Assembly (NCBI GenBank): GCA_963513935.1
Contig: OY740774.1
Span: forward strand, 93,364,861-93,428,860
Reading direction: 5' to 3'
DNA length: 64,000 bases
From: Aphrophora alni
Lineage: Eukaryota; Arthropoda; Insecta; Hemiptera; Aphrophoridae
The notes beneath the pieces were generated by a model. The model saw only the letters and a list, made by a program, of their open reading frames with translations, did no database searches and was not told the origin of the DNA. How positions within the stretch are numbered: the stretch's first letter is position 1; every line of letters begins with the position of its first letter. The translations under genes were made by a program, and so were the position numbers. Of this stretch, positions 48,910-59,192 are shown piece after piece.

Positions 48910-50135
48910 ATATTTTTATCTTGATTCAACAATGAGAAGTATTAAATCGCCCCCTGAAAACTCTCAAATATCAAATTTTCGAAACTTTTAGCGCTTATTA
49001 AATGAGTAGGTTTATCAAACAATAACCAAGAATAAATTTTGTTTTTAATTTTAATCCAAAAACACTATGCAAAATAGGGCTCCCATAAGTAACTAAAAAA
49101 ATTGCAGCCATATTGAAAAAGGTGGCCATATTTCAGAGTTTACAATTCAGATTTTTAAGATATGAAAAAGTATTAACGATTTTTTTAAAGTGTTTAATCA
49201 GATAAATAGTTTACTATATACCAATACGATAAACCAAAATATCCCGCAAATTTTATAAGCATCGATTTATTCATTTAGTTTTCAAAAAACTGTTTACACA
49301 ACAGACAATGTTCAACCCACAAAAAAAACTTCTCTACATTATGTTTATGTGACAAAGTCAAAACTATATACTATACAAACTAAAAAAAAAAAAAGAAAAG
49401 TTAATTGAAAATAATTAAAAAATGAATAGTTTCAACATTGTGTAAATGCATTGACATGTACCCAGTGTAGAACACCTGTTTAAACATTTTATAGCCAATC
49501 CCTCGTCTAAAAAAATAATAAATGTATGTTACGAAATCCATTGGACAGGACAGAACATAGAACCAATGTGAAAAGCTATTGAAACCCAATAGCCTGACAA
49601 GCATAGAGGTGTTTTCTGAAATTATTGCGAGAGCAGTAAAATATGTTGTAAGGCCCAGCAATAACTGTAACGCCCGGCTTTAGGGTTTCAATTTAAACAA
49701 AAGCTTTTATTGGACATACTGATGTACAGTGTTTGGTTAGAAACGATTTTCAGTTTATAGATAGAAGTATTGAGTGGTGCTTTGATTAAAAATTATTTTA
49801 GTCACAATTAAATGATTTTTATCTTGTAGTATGTCTTAATTTTACAGTTTAATCAAGATATGAATTGTATTAAACAAAGGTAAACAAAAAATGTGAAATG
49901 CAATAAATAATGACATACTACAAAATGACAGCGTTTTCAAAATCTTTTCCCCTGTATTTTTAAGTAAGCGACGTGAGGGCCTGTTTTATCTAGATTACTA
50001 TATGAACTAGAGGTCGAAAGCTGTATATTTCCCCCCGTCATTATTTAAAGCGAAAATATCTGTTTCATCATCTATATATAAAAGTCAAAACCCACTGATT
50101 TATCACAAAATCTCAATTCTACAGCGATAATTTTT
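48910..50135. other. AT-rich DNA, no gene seen
   Basis: 49080-49320 carries TTGCAGCCATATTGAAAAAG and GGTGGCCATATTTCAGAG, of the common GCCAT repeat type. The 86-codon minus ORF (49401-49661) has no recognisable domain. Confidence 0.45.
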
Positions 50136-50139
50136 TATA

Positions 50140-50230
50140 CATAGTTGGGGGTAGGCCTGTAGACGTATAAGAAAGGGTTTCGAAAATGTTCCACTCCATG
50201 GGTGTTTTTAACTCCTAAATCATATCCCTG

Positions 50231-50268
<38 letters not shown>

Positions 50269-50640
50269 AGACCTATGAATATTATCTTGATTTGGGGTAG
50301 GTCTCTAAACGCGTAATAAGAAAGGGTTTTGAAAATGTTCCACTCCATGGGTGTTTTTTACCCCTAAAACATATCTCTGGATCCAAGAAGCCTAGAGCTA
50401 TGAATTTTAAATATGGTTTGGCGTAGGTCTGTAAACAAGTACTAAGAAAGGGTTTTGGTAATGTTCTACTCCAAGGGTGTTTTTTTTTACCTCTAAAGCA
50501 TATCTCTGGATCCAAGAAGCCCATACCTATGAATTTTTTAACAGGGTTTGGGGTAGGTCTGTAGACGAGTACTAAGAAATAGTTTTGAAAATTTTCCACT
50601 TCAAGGTTATTTTTACCCCTAAAACAAGTATCCCATCTTG
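50140..50640 (-). repeat. ~126-bp tandem array, about 4 copies
   Basis: The anchor GTAGGTCT occurs at 50151 (GTAGGCCT), 50297, 50423 and 50553. An A30 tract (50236-50265) sits in the first unit. Units share AAGAAAGGGTTTTG, CCACTCCATGGGTGTTTTT and ATATCTCTGGATCCAAGAAG. The 126-bp spacing keeps the minus-strand frame open, giving a 105-codon ORF (50282-50599) with 42-residue repeats containing GFLDPEICFRGKK and HPWSGTFSKPFL. No evidence of expression. Confidence 0.95.
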
Positions 50641-50649
50641 TTATTTATG

Positions 50650-50765
50650 GATTCATTATCAAAATTGGTGTGTTGTTGTATTTAGGCATAATTTATTTCC
50701 ATAGCACCACCATTAGGGTTGTGGTAAAAAACTCATTTCTTTATAAAACTATCTCAACTATCCCC
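50650..50765 (-). repeat. Dispersed repeat, copy 2 (inverted relative to 11285-11415)
   Basis: AATTGGTGTGTTGTTGTATT and CCATAGCACCACCATTAGGG match the reverse complement of the copy at 11 kb. It abuts the tandem array, so both may belong to one element. Confidence 0.75.
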
Positions 50766-51560
50766 CCTTTTGTAAAATGTTAAAAATTGAAGACATTTTC
50801 CAATATGGTAGCCAACTTTGAAATATGTTATGGAACACTCTTTATTGTAATGTTTTTTTTTCAGGTGTTAGAAATGTTTTCAAACAATATTTGAAGAATC
50901 TTTTATTCTCGGGTATTTTTTTAATCTTTAGTCGTTTAGGAGTTACAGGCACTTAAAGTTCAGAAAATTAAACGTTTGTAGGCCTACAAATAATTAATTA
51001 CCACCTAAAATGTTACAATAGCTAACTGTTAAATACAGGACATAAAACTAAGAAACAAATACAGCAAATGTTCTCCAGCTCCGTTATTATTAGGAATTTT
51101 GGGAAAGTGCCTATTTAAAAAAGTCTCAAATTTGATCAAAGAATAACTTCCCATTATGAAAATTGGGGGTTAGCAATTTTTAAAAATCAAATCCCTAAAG
51201 AAATTTAGCACTTTTTTCAAAATTGATTTCCATGTCATTTTAGAGCTTACAAAAATAAGGGGAGTTCCCCATTAAAACGTATTTGTACCGCCAGCGGTTC
51301 AAAAGTTAGCTATTGTAATATTTTATGTGTGAATCAATTATTTTTAGGCCTACAAACGTTTAATTTTCTGAACTTTAAGTGCAAGTAAATCCTAAACGGC
51401 TAAAGATTTTAAAAAAATATATAAAAATAAAACATTCCTAAAATATGGTTTTTCACCTGAAAAAAAAAAACAATAAAATATAGGGTGTTCCATAACAAAT
51501 TTCAAAGTTGGCTGCCATAATGGGAAATGGCGGCAGTTTTTAACATTTTACAAAATTGAT
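50765..51560. mobile_element. Foldback element with ~280-bp arms
   Basis: Left arm 50770-51040 is the reverse complement of 51285-51558 at about 80%, including TTAAAGTTCAGAAAATTAAA, CGTTTGTAGGCCTA and CAACTTTGAAAT.TGTTATGG. GGAACAC(T/C)CT lies in both arms. The central 240 bases are non-coding. Further right, ACACCCAGTATA (51651) resembles ends of the elements at 3930 and 19755. Confidence 0.8.
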
Positions 51561-51664
51561 TTATAAACTTCATTAAAAAGAAAGAAAGGTTTCCCATTTA
51601 AAGTACTCTTATCATATTTATAATTCAAAAGTTAGCAACATTTTAGTTAGGACACCCAGTATAA

Positions 51665-52380
51665 GTACATATTTCTTAATCAAAATTGCTGAATTATTAT
51701 TTTTCATAAACTAATTTCTAAAGTTACTTTACCAGTTGCAATAAAAATATATAGCAACAATTTCTTTCGATAAAGGGTCACTAAATCTAAACTAAATACA
51801 TAGGATATTTTCTCAACCCTTCAATTTACCTTCACTGGATCTAAGCACGACAGACATTACTGCAGGAAGATAATGGGACGTACCTGTAGACATAACAACA
51901 ATTAATTAATTCAAGGCAGTATTCTACATCTCGCGTGATAACGATCAAAATGCTAAAGAATGTAAACCATAAAAAACATTATTTCATAAATGAAGTGTAC
52001 ACAATTTAAAGGTGTAATATCTGTAAGATATTAAAGACATGAGATATTTTATATTTAGCTGAAAATGTAAGAAGCAAAATGATAAACAATAATAATAATA
52101 TAAGATGTGTAAATTGTGATGTAACATGAAAAACTGTATATTTTGAAAAAAATAATAAAATCTAAATTGATGCGGTAACAGCAATTATTGTGTTAACGAT
52201 TTTAATTATTTACAGTTTAGCCTGATTAGACACACTTTAATGGTTTAACTAGAGGAATACATTTTGTAACAATTTTGAAAAAGAATATATACAGAATCGC
52301 ATGCTTTATAAATTTCAAATAAATTAAAACTATTTTAAATACTACACTGATCTCTCAATTTTCCAAAGGCCAAGAATTTC
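51665..52380. other. AT-rich DNA, no gene seen
   Basis: Only A/T-driven ORFs. Nothing else recognised. Confidence 0.5.
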
Positions 52381-52394
52381 AGCAGTAATTAGTT

Positions 52395-52597
52395 ATATAA
52401 TAAAAGAACAATAATGTCCGTCTATGTGACTTTTTTTTTAATAATAAAGTAGTTACTTACTTTATAAAGTAGTTACTTTACTATATATAAAGTAAGTAAC
52501 TACTTTATTATTAAAAAAAAGTCACATAGACGGACATTATTGTTCTTTTATTATATAAAAAAGAGTGACTTGGATACAAACACAATGAGTTTTAAAA
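52395..52597 (+). mobile_element. Hairpin insertion 1 with 11-bp target duplication
   Basis: Arms 52394-52465 and about 52484-52557 are exact reverse complements except one indel in a T8/T9 run (e.g. AATGTCCGTCTATGTGAC). They are followed by a 40-base tail with AGTGACTTGGATAC (52564-52577). AGTAATTAGTT occurs immediately before (52384-52394) and immediately after (52598-52608) the unit, a plausible 11-bp target-site duplication. No coding capacity. Confidence 0.8.
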
Positions 52598-53006
52598 AGT
52601 AATTAGTTGTTGAAAAATGATCCGTACATAGATTTAAGGAGGTTAGACATTACCTAAAATACCAAAAACGTACAAGTCTGTTTTGAAATTTGCTAAACAA
52701 AGTGTCGGTAAAACACTACGAAATCTGCTGACTCTAAAAAAACAATTTTATCATATTAAGACCTATTTTTAGTACTGCCCAAATACTGAAAGTGTTAATA
52801 CTATTTGAGGAATCACAAGTCTTTAATAATCTGCAACATTGTATGTTACAGTTTTGATCAATCCAAAAGACATTTTGATTTTTGAAAATTTCTCGTCACA
52901 TATGTGGCAAAAATCTGTCTTTCTTTTTAAACGTTTTACTACTATGGGAAATAGTATAAAATAATAATAATTAGTAATATACTCGATAAAAGTAAAAATT
53001 TTGAAA

Positions 53007-53030
53007 GTTTCGGCACGAAGACATCATCAG
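53007..53030 (-). repeat. CTGATGATG-CGAAAC module
   Basis: Minus-strand CTGATGATGTCTTCGTGCCG then AAAC. The internal helix is weak in this copy. Confidence 0.45.
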
Positions 53031-53267
53031 GTAGTTTTTAAAATCCAATTTGTGCCTAAAGTATGCATCCTCGCGACTTTTTCCCAGACAAATATTATAA
53101 TATGTATAAGTTCCAATATTTGCGGAAAAATATTTGTGTCAACTAAAACTTTGCGTAATCAATCAAACCTTGATTTTGTAATAATTTTAAATAAAAATCA
53201 AGAGGGAAAAATTTGATAATAACATTAAAATATTTTGTTGGCTCTTAGAAGGATTGATTTTTTCCCT

Positions 53268-53269
<2 letters not shown>

Positions 53270-53312
<43 letters not shown>
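53270..53312. repeat. (AT)n microsatellite
   Basis: About 21 AT dinucleotides without interruption. Confidence 0.97.
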
Positions 53313-53315
<3 letters not shown>

Positions 53316-54756
53316 AATGGTTATTTTCTTAGAGAGTAATATTATCTACTAACATGACAAATTATGACTTCAACATAAACTAAACATTTCGTAACATTTT
53401 GACCAAACACAAAATTTAAATTTGCAAAACGAAACCTCCAATTTACACGATATAACATTAAATTTGGAATTTTAGTCACCATACCCAGATTTTCAGAACA
53501 ATTACACATTTTTCCATAAAATTATTTGGATTTAAAAAATGATATTGAAATTTTGCGTTTTGTCGAAATACTTTAAAATATTCAGGTATTTTCGGAAGTC
53601 GATAAAGAATATTAATCACTACAAAAAAATTAGATTTTTATTGTGATAACCTTTTTATATAAAGTTATAGTGGGAGAAAAACTCATTTGATTATTTTTTA
53701 ATTTTTGTCTTAGAAACAAAATTTTAATTCAATAATCTAGATACATGTAACTGAGCACCCTATAAAGCTCTTTCTTTGACTCGAGGATTTATTATGTATT
53801 TATATCTGACAATTGGTCTATATTGTTGTCTCACAGCGAGCGACAGAGTTTACATAAAAGAATTTATTAAAACTTGCAAAGAACGATTGTCTACTATTCC
53901 CAAAACCACTAGTATATAAAATGAATAAAAGTTAGGTGATGCTTGTTAAAACTAAATAATAAACTAAGTAATGAAGATGAGTCAAAGAACTCGTAATCAT
54001 CTCACAGACGTGAGTTTGTTTTGAAAAGTGATTAAGGTATGTGACTAGAATAAAACTTTAAGAAACTTAACTCAAGATGAATAATTAGGACTGATGTACA
54101 CCCCGGAGGAATACTAATTATGTGTCTGACAGTCTCTCTGTCAACGTTAAGAGACACTGTCTTGTTGAGATCCTACACTAGTTGTCTCATACTATGTAAG
54201 TCTGAATTAGAGACAGATTGTGGCGAGATTCTCCTGTATCAGTTACAATATGATACTAATACTAGCCGGTATCAGGTACAATCTACAAAATACATAAATA
54301 AATAATTGTGCCCGATTTTTGAATTTTGAACAAATTAAAAATATAAATCTAGAACACTCGTAAAGATTTTTTTTTAAATCTACCCATTCCAGGAAAACAT
54401 TTTAGAGGCCATTTATTATGAACGATTATCTATATTTTTCCTTTGGAAACTATTTTATATAGAGAAATACTACATTTAAATTAACGACAACAATTTAATT
54501 ATTACAAATTACACTAAATTTCATGCTATTAGAATGTAAAATGTATTCTTTCACTGCGCTGGAAAAGAATTTGATACACTAGTGTGTGGGATTTCTTTAC
54601 ACACTAGTATTATGTTATTTAAATATTTTCATTTTTTAAGTAAACATTTTCGAATATACAATAAATAAAAAGCTTATTCAGTACAGTATTATTAAATATT
54701 ATGTAATAATTCAACTCCTTGTTTTAACTTATTGAATGAGCCTAAGTGTTATAAAT

Positions 54757-54955
54757 TAATTTTAGTTATTATCGTTGCACCAGTCTATGGACTACATTTA
54801 CACACGTTTTACCTATCTCTTCTGCCAGTACTCCTTCTTCCTTTAGCTTATCATAATCCGAAAATACTCTTCGTTTTGGTTTTTCCATAGCTATATAAAA
54901 TATAAAACACCTTCTGTTTTCCACGTTTTCCGTCCTGAATCCTTACTGTCATCGT
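54757..54955 (-). pseudogene. Possible RT C-terminal tail, minus strand
   Basis: A minus-strand frame reads MEKPKRRVFSDYDKLKEEG, then VLAEEIGKT, then VVHRLVQR and a stop at about 54757. The order basic stretch, D....L...G, then ..DR..W..LV is like the very end of many non-LTR ORF2 proteins, with the DR/W residues lost. It lies downstream, on the same strand, of the RT fragment at 55180-55885 and may be its tail. Short and tentative. Confidence 0.35.
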
Positions 54956-55014
54956 GATAGATTTCTTTTATACACGAATCTGTGTTTTCCTGAATTCTTG
55001 ATACGAGATAATTT

Positions 55015-55172
55015 TGTTATCAACAACTAGACGAATATCAAGCAGGATTTAGGGAAGCCTGATAATATACAGAGCACATCTTGAACCTAAAAAAACCAAA
55101 GCATTAACAGCGGACAAATAAGTAATCATGACTATGTGGACTTCAAAAAGCCTAATTTTATCCTGATATAGT
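55015..55172 (+). pseudogene. Non-LTR RT fingers fragment, plus strand
   Basis: The plus strand reads DEYQAGFREA at about 55029-55058, then YTEHILNLKK and a VDFKK-like string (..YVDFKKP) around 55136-55152. This matches the (E)YQ.GFR.GRS......L........(F)VDF.KA(Y/F)D block of non-LTR reverse transcriptases (boxes 2 and A). Two stops follow FREA, and similarity stops at about 55172, where an oppositely oriented RT fragment begins. Confidence 0.65.
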
Positions 55173-55179
55173 TAGTAGG

Positions 55180-55885
55180 ATGGAAGTGTATGTCTTCTGA
55201 CAGTCTGAAATCCACCTCCATTTTTCTGGCTCTCTCTTCCACTCCTGCTTTCTTGCTGATATTTGGGGTTACAATATCACCTAGATATTTAAATTCTCGA
55301 CACTTGTTTATCCCTTTTAGTCTTCAATATCCTGTTTGGAATTTTTTTTTTTTTGTCCAAGACCATATGCTCTAATAATTATTCAAATGCCAACTTTCTA
55401 TTTCGTTTTTTCAAGTCTTACATTTACCTACTTGCTGTTTCTAGATTTTTCATGAAATATACTATATAATCTGCATTGTGAGACATTGGAATCTATGTCC
55501 TGACTTCTGGAAACCTGTTTTCATACCATTCGTGTTGTTTTGCTGATTTATTTCTGTTACTATCTTATTATTTCTTTATCATTGCGTCTCCTTGTAGCCT
55601 ATACACCTATCTTTATTTCAAAAAGTTCTGATAATTTCCCTATGGATGTTATTTATGATTGTGTGTTCATTAACGTCCTTTGTTTTAGTTGTGTAATCGT
55701 CTATACAGAATTCTTCCAATACTTTTTAAAAAGTCTACCGAGTACTAAGCCTTTTCGAAATTCATAAATATTATGATTACTTCTTAATCCGCCCCTAATG
55801 TTTCATTTTTTATTATGGTCTTTACGTAAAGATCAGCTCTGAAATATGATTGTTCTTTCATGGATCCCGCCTGATATTTGCCTAA
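55180..55885 (-). pseudogene. Non-LTR reverse transcriptase remnant, minus strand
   Basis: Reading from 55885 down: a LGKYQAGSMKEQS segment (fingers), IIIFMNFEKA (box A, normally VDFEKAFD; the catalytic Asp is not retained), KLSELFEIKIGV and a frameshifted QGDAM (normally GV.QGDPLSP), NADYIVYFMKN (box C, normally YADDI; 55485-55443), and finally CREFKYLGDIVTP (55296-55262), the FKYLG thumb motif, with ARKMEVDFRL after it. Order and spacing are right for one RT domain. Stops and frameshifts throughout make it non-functional. The plus-strand ORFs at 55190-56043 are shadows of this remnant. Confidence 0.8.
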
Positions 55886-55979
55886 TTGTGATCTGTGTGA
55901 TTGTATTCTGGATCGTTTTTGAATTCTCGCTTGCGAACGAGAGGAGTGAATATTGGTTTTATTTTTATAGTTATTGCAA

Positions 55980-55985
<6 letters not shown>

Positions 55986-56031
<46 letters not shown>
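55986..56031. repeat. (AT)n microsatellite
   Basis: About 22 AT dinucleotides, immediately upstream (in minus orientation) of the RT remnant. Confidence 0.97.
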
Positions 56032-56034
<3 letters not shown>

Positions 56035-57375
56035 TTATGTTAATGTTTTTGACGTCTTTTCGACTTAAAAACCGCTTTAATCTACAAAAAACCGTCGAAG
56101 TTTATAGGCTTACTGTGGTCTATTTTTTTATAATTTACTATTTTATTTACTGAAATAGGAAACTAAAATTCTCAAATAATATCAAAATAAAAGAATTTAA
56201 TCAATGAATATATGTTTGCGAACAATATTGAAACAAAACTGTTTCATTAAGTTTGTCTGAACTCATATATTTTTACGCAACCCATAAAGTGAGCAGTATC
56301 GGAGACCATGGTTGGAGACGTTTTGTATATCAGGTGTTTTGCGTTTAACTGATTAAATGTTTTACGGTATAATTTATTGACTGTAGTTTGACTTTACGAA
56401 TTAAATATTACATTCTTTTATAGTCAAATGTTTATGTTTAGAGACTATCACATTTGTTACGGAATTAGAGAATAATATCAGCGTAGAAATTAGCTTTTTG
56501 TATTAAACTGTCACAAAAATGTCCTTTAAAGTTAGAATTATTAAGTAAAAAGACGAAATAACCTATTTTAGTATCAGTGTATATACAGTTACTTTAAAAC
56601 TTTCTGCATGTATTATTTTTTTAAATATAAGATTACCAAATCCTCTTGGGTAACAAATTTTAAAGTATTTTCAAAGATTAGAAATCAACTTCCATACCCC
56701 ACACAAATTTACAAATATGAATATGCAACCAATAAATTGTGATATCTTAATGAAATTCATACAAACTCAAAAAAACAAGATATTCTTACTCATTTTTTGA
56801 TTAAGATAAATTTAAAATATGAAATTATGTGTAAAAACTATAAAACGGATTGAGATATTGAAACCAAATTTTCTAGAATGTTTTATTTGTAATATTATAT
56901 ACACCAGAATATCATATCTTTTCATTTAGTCATTTCAACAAGAATTTATTTTAACTTTTGGATGACAATAATCAAAAAACTAACATAACTTAATATTATA
57001 CAAACTCTATGAAATATTTATAAAACCCTATACGTTTTGGATTTTGGGTTTTCCAGAAACAGAAAAAAAAAAAAAAAAAAAAAAAGCATAATATCTAAAA
57101 AAAATTATATAGTTTAACTACCTGCCGTTGGTACCCGGTATAAATATGTTCTGGTACCATAGGTTTGCTAAATGCACCTTCTTTCCACTCTCCGTTTGCA
57201 CTAACCTGGTAACATCCATCACATATTGCTCTCTTAACTCGGTCCCTCCCTACATGTCACCGTTTCATTGGAACAGTTCAAGGATAGGTGGGGTTACTTT
57301 GGCATCAATACTTTGGCAAAAAAAACTGAATCGTTTTTTTACGGTGAAGTTGTTTGGTTGATAAGCAAGCTTTTC
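56035..57375. other. AT-rich DNA; faint coding-like stretch 57120-57310
   Basis: No gene supported. A23 at 57063-57085. On the minus strand about 57310-57123 reads GTELREQYVMDVTRLVQTES then a W-containing segment, with two stops further upstream. It looks protein-like but I do not recognise it; the plus-strand 77-codon ORF (57128) overlaps the same bases. Confidence 0.35.
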
Positions 57376-57377
57376 TT

Positions 57378-57771
57378 AACTAGCAATTAAATAACCTTTG
57401 GTTTCCGCCAGGTGACTTCTTTTTTATATACACTTACGCGTTTCGAAGCGTACGCTCCATCTTCAGAGTTCTATTTTCTTTTTCACTCGGTTGAGATCGT
57501 TATACATTAAAATAACACATAAAATCACACGGACACTACATACCGTATATATGTTTATAAATTTATATATGTAGTGTCCGTGTGATTTTATGTGTTATTT
57601 TAATGTATAAGGATCTCAACCGAGTGAAAAAGAAAATAGAACTCTGAAGATGGAGCGTACGCTTCGAAACGCGTAAGTGTATATAAAAAAGAAGTCACCT
57701 GGCGGAAACCAAAGGTAATTTAATTGTTAGTTAAAACAATAGTGACTTGGATACTATCAACATGATTCTTA
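57378..57771 (+). mobile_element. Hairpin insertion 2 with ~11-bp target duplication
   Basis: Arms 57376-57542 and 57568-57734 (167 bp) match with only three mismatches around a 25-base AT loop. The tail AGTGACTTGGATAC (57741-57754) is the same as in hairpin insertion 1. AAGCTTTTCTT (57367-57377) before and AAGCGTTTCTT (57772-57782) after are a candidate 11-bp duplication with one mismatch. Each arm contains the module CTGAAGATGG...CGAAACGCG (57644-57673 plus, 57437-57466 minus). No coding capacity. Confidence 0.8.
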
Positions 57772-57891
57772 AAGCGTTTCTTGTCTCTACTAAAAGTGTT
57801 CCTTTCTACAGGTTTCAGGTGGAAGATAAAGGACTAGATCTCCCGGTAATCCTTTCCTGATTAGGATGGGGGAAACCTTAGACATGTCTTT

Positions 57892-58080
57892 CATGGGCGT
57901 ACCCAGCGAGGGGCAGGGGGCATCTGCCCCCCCCCGGAAGAAAAAAATAAATCTTTATTATACATTTTGTTCCTGGAATTTAATACAATTCTTGAAATAA
58001 CTATTTTAATAATCAATTGTATATTGAATGACCATGGCTTGCCCCCCCCCCCCCTAGTTATGATCTTGGGTACGCCCTTG
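57892..58080. mobile_element. hAT-type MITE, 189 bp, with 8-bp target duplication
   Basis: ATGTCTTT occurs directly before (57884-57891) and after (58081-58088). The ends read CATGGGCGTACCCAG and, reversed, CAAGGGCGTACCCAAG. CA-starting TIRs of this length with 8-bp duplications are the hAT superfamily signature. Subterminal G and C runs (57910-57935; C13 at 58042-58054) flank an AT-rich centre. The 86-codon minus ORF (57891-58151) is spurious. Confidence 0.9.
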
Positions 58081-58089
58081 ATGTCTTTC

Positions 58090-58850
58090 CTTCCTACGTA
58101 TACTATAAACTTAGGAGGTGCCAACTCAATCGGTTGAGATTCCACCTCCATAGCTTTTAATACTTCACAACTGTTTAACGACTCGTCAGGCGAAGCTGAA
58201 TGAGGTCTCTTTACATCTTCATTCGGTTTAGCGAGTTACATTTGTCCAGCAATTCGCTGATGAAGAATCGTACAGTGGATAATCAGGCACGCCCAGTATA
58301 CCCAATAGCCCAAACAACTCGAACTAAAACGATGTCCAAATATAAGGGGGTCGAAATACATATCTGCAGCGCCCCACCCCAGGTTACTACTGACTAGCCA
58401 CCCACGTGCTCATGGATAATAATCGAATCAGTTATGGGTTCCGACCCAACTTAAACATCTACTCGCTTGCCAAACACAACTAGCTAGCCGGTTTATGAAC
58501 TCGAACTGTTAATATCATCAGCAGTGCAAAGGTACTCATCAGGGTTCTCCACACCCAAACGTAACAGACCCATAAATGATTTTAACATCTGGAAAGAATG
58601 GAAGAATCGCGTCACTCGGTTGCCAAGTAAGGAAATTCTGCGTAAGAAATAAGAGCTCTAAGAAAGGGTGAAAGTGTAGGTAATTGTGTAATGTAAATGA
58701 ACTGCATGAAAATGACTATTTTGGATAAGAGCTTGTGTGTTAAGTGAGTGTTTGACTAAAGACCCCGAGGGATGCCAACCCCCTCTTATTAGATGCATCT
58801 AACCTGCACCTCCCCTTTGGGGCTGGTAACACAATCGAAGTAAGTTTATA
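58090..58850. other. GC-richer sequence of unknown origin
   Basis: Less AT-rich than its neighbours. A 65-codon plus ORF (58200-58397) and further short open stretches follow, but I recognise no domain. It could be the 5' part of a retrotransposon. Confidence 0.35.
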
Positions 58851-58855
58851 ACATA

Positions 58856-59192
58856 CAGTATCCTCAGACTAGGATTGTGTCTGATGTAAGGGGCGTGTCC
58901 TCCCTTCTACTTGCTTCCCTAGCCTGACTTGACGGTACAATCTATTACAAGAAAACTAAGTACACAAATTACTGCTTAGATACATTTAATTTCTAAAGTT
59001 ACATCTTATTTAGACTTTTGTAAACGTTTTATTCTTATAGAAACGAAAGTAGAGTACGCGTTTACACAGAAGCATTTGAGGTCTATATTTTTTTTATTGC
59101 GGTTGTACCGCTGAAAGTAAACGCAACAAACAAAGGGTGGGGGCCCCTCTTTTCCTCTCCACCACAGACACATTCCTACCTTGAGGATACTG
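58856..59192. mobile_element. MITE with CAGTATCCTCA TIRs, copy B
   Basis: Ends TACAGTATCCTCAGACTAGG and CTACCTTGAGGATACTGTA are clean, each bordered by TA (58854-58855; 59193-59194). Same family as 45593-45941. Non-coding. Confidence 0.9.

Larger units (their letters stand above)
52610..54750. other. AT-rich DNA, no gene seen
   Basis: Holds a minus-strand CTGATGATG...CGAAAC module (53007-53030) and the (AT)n at 53270. ORFs at 53001 and 54120 (+) show no domain. Confidence 0.45.

Noticed and set aside
55190..56043. Four plus-strand ORFs with hydrophobic, membrane-like sequence
   Set aside because: The region codes on the minus strand for a reverse transcriptase remnant; the plus ORFs are its shadows, and the last is extended by the AT microsatellite.
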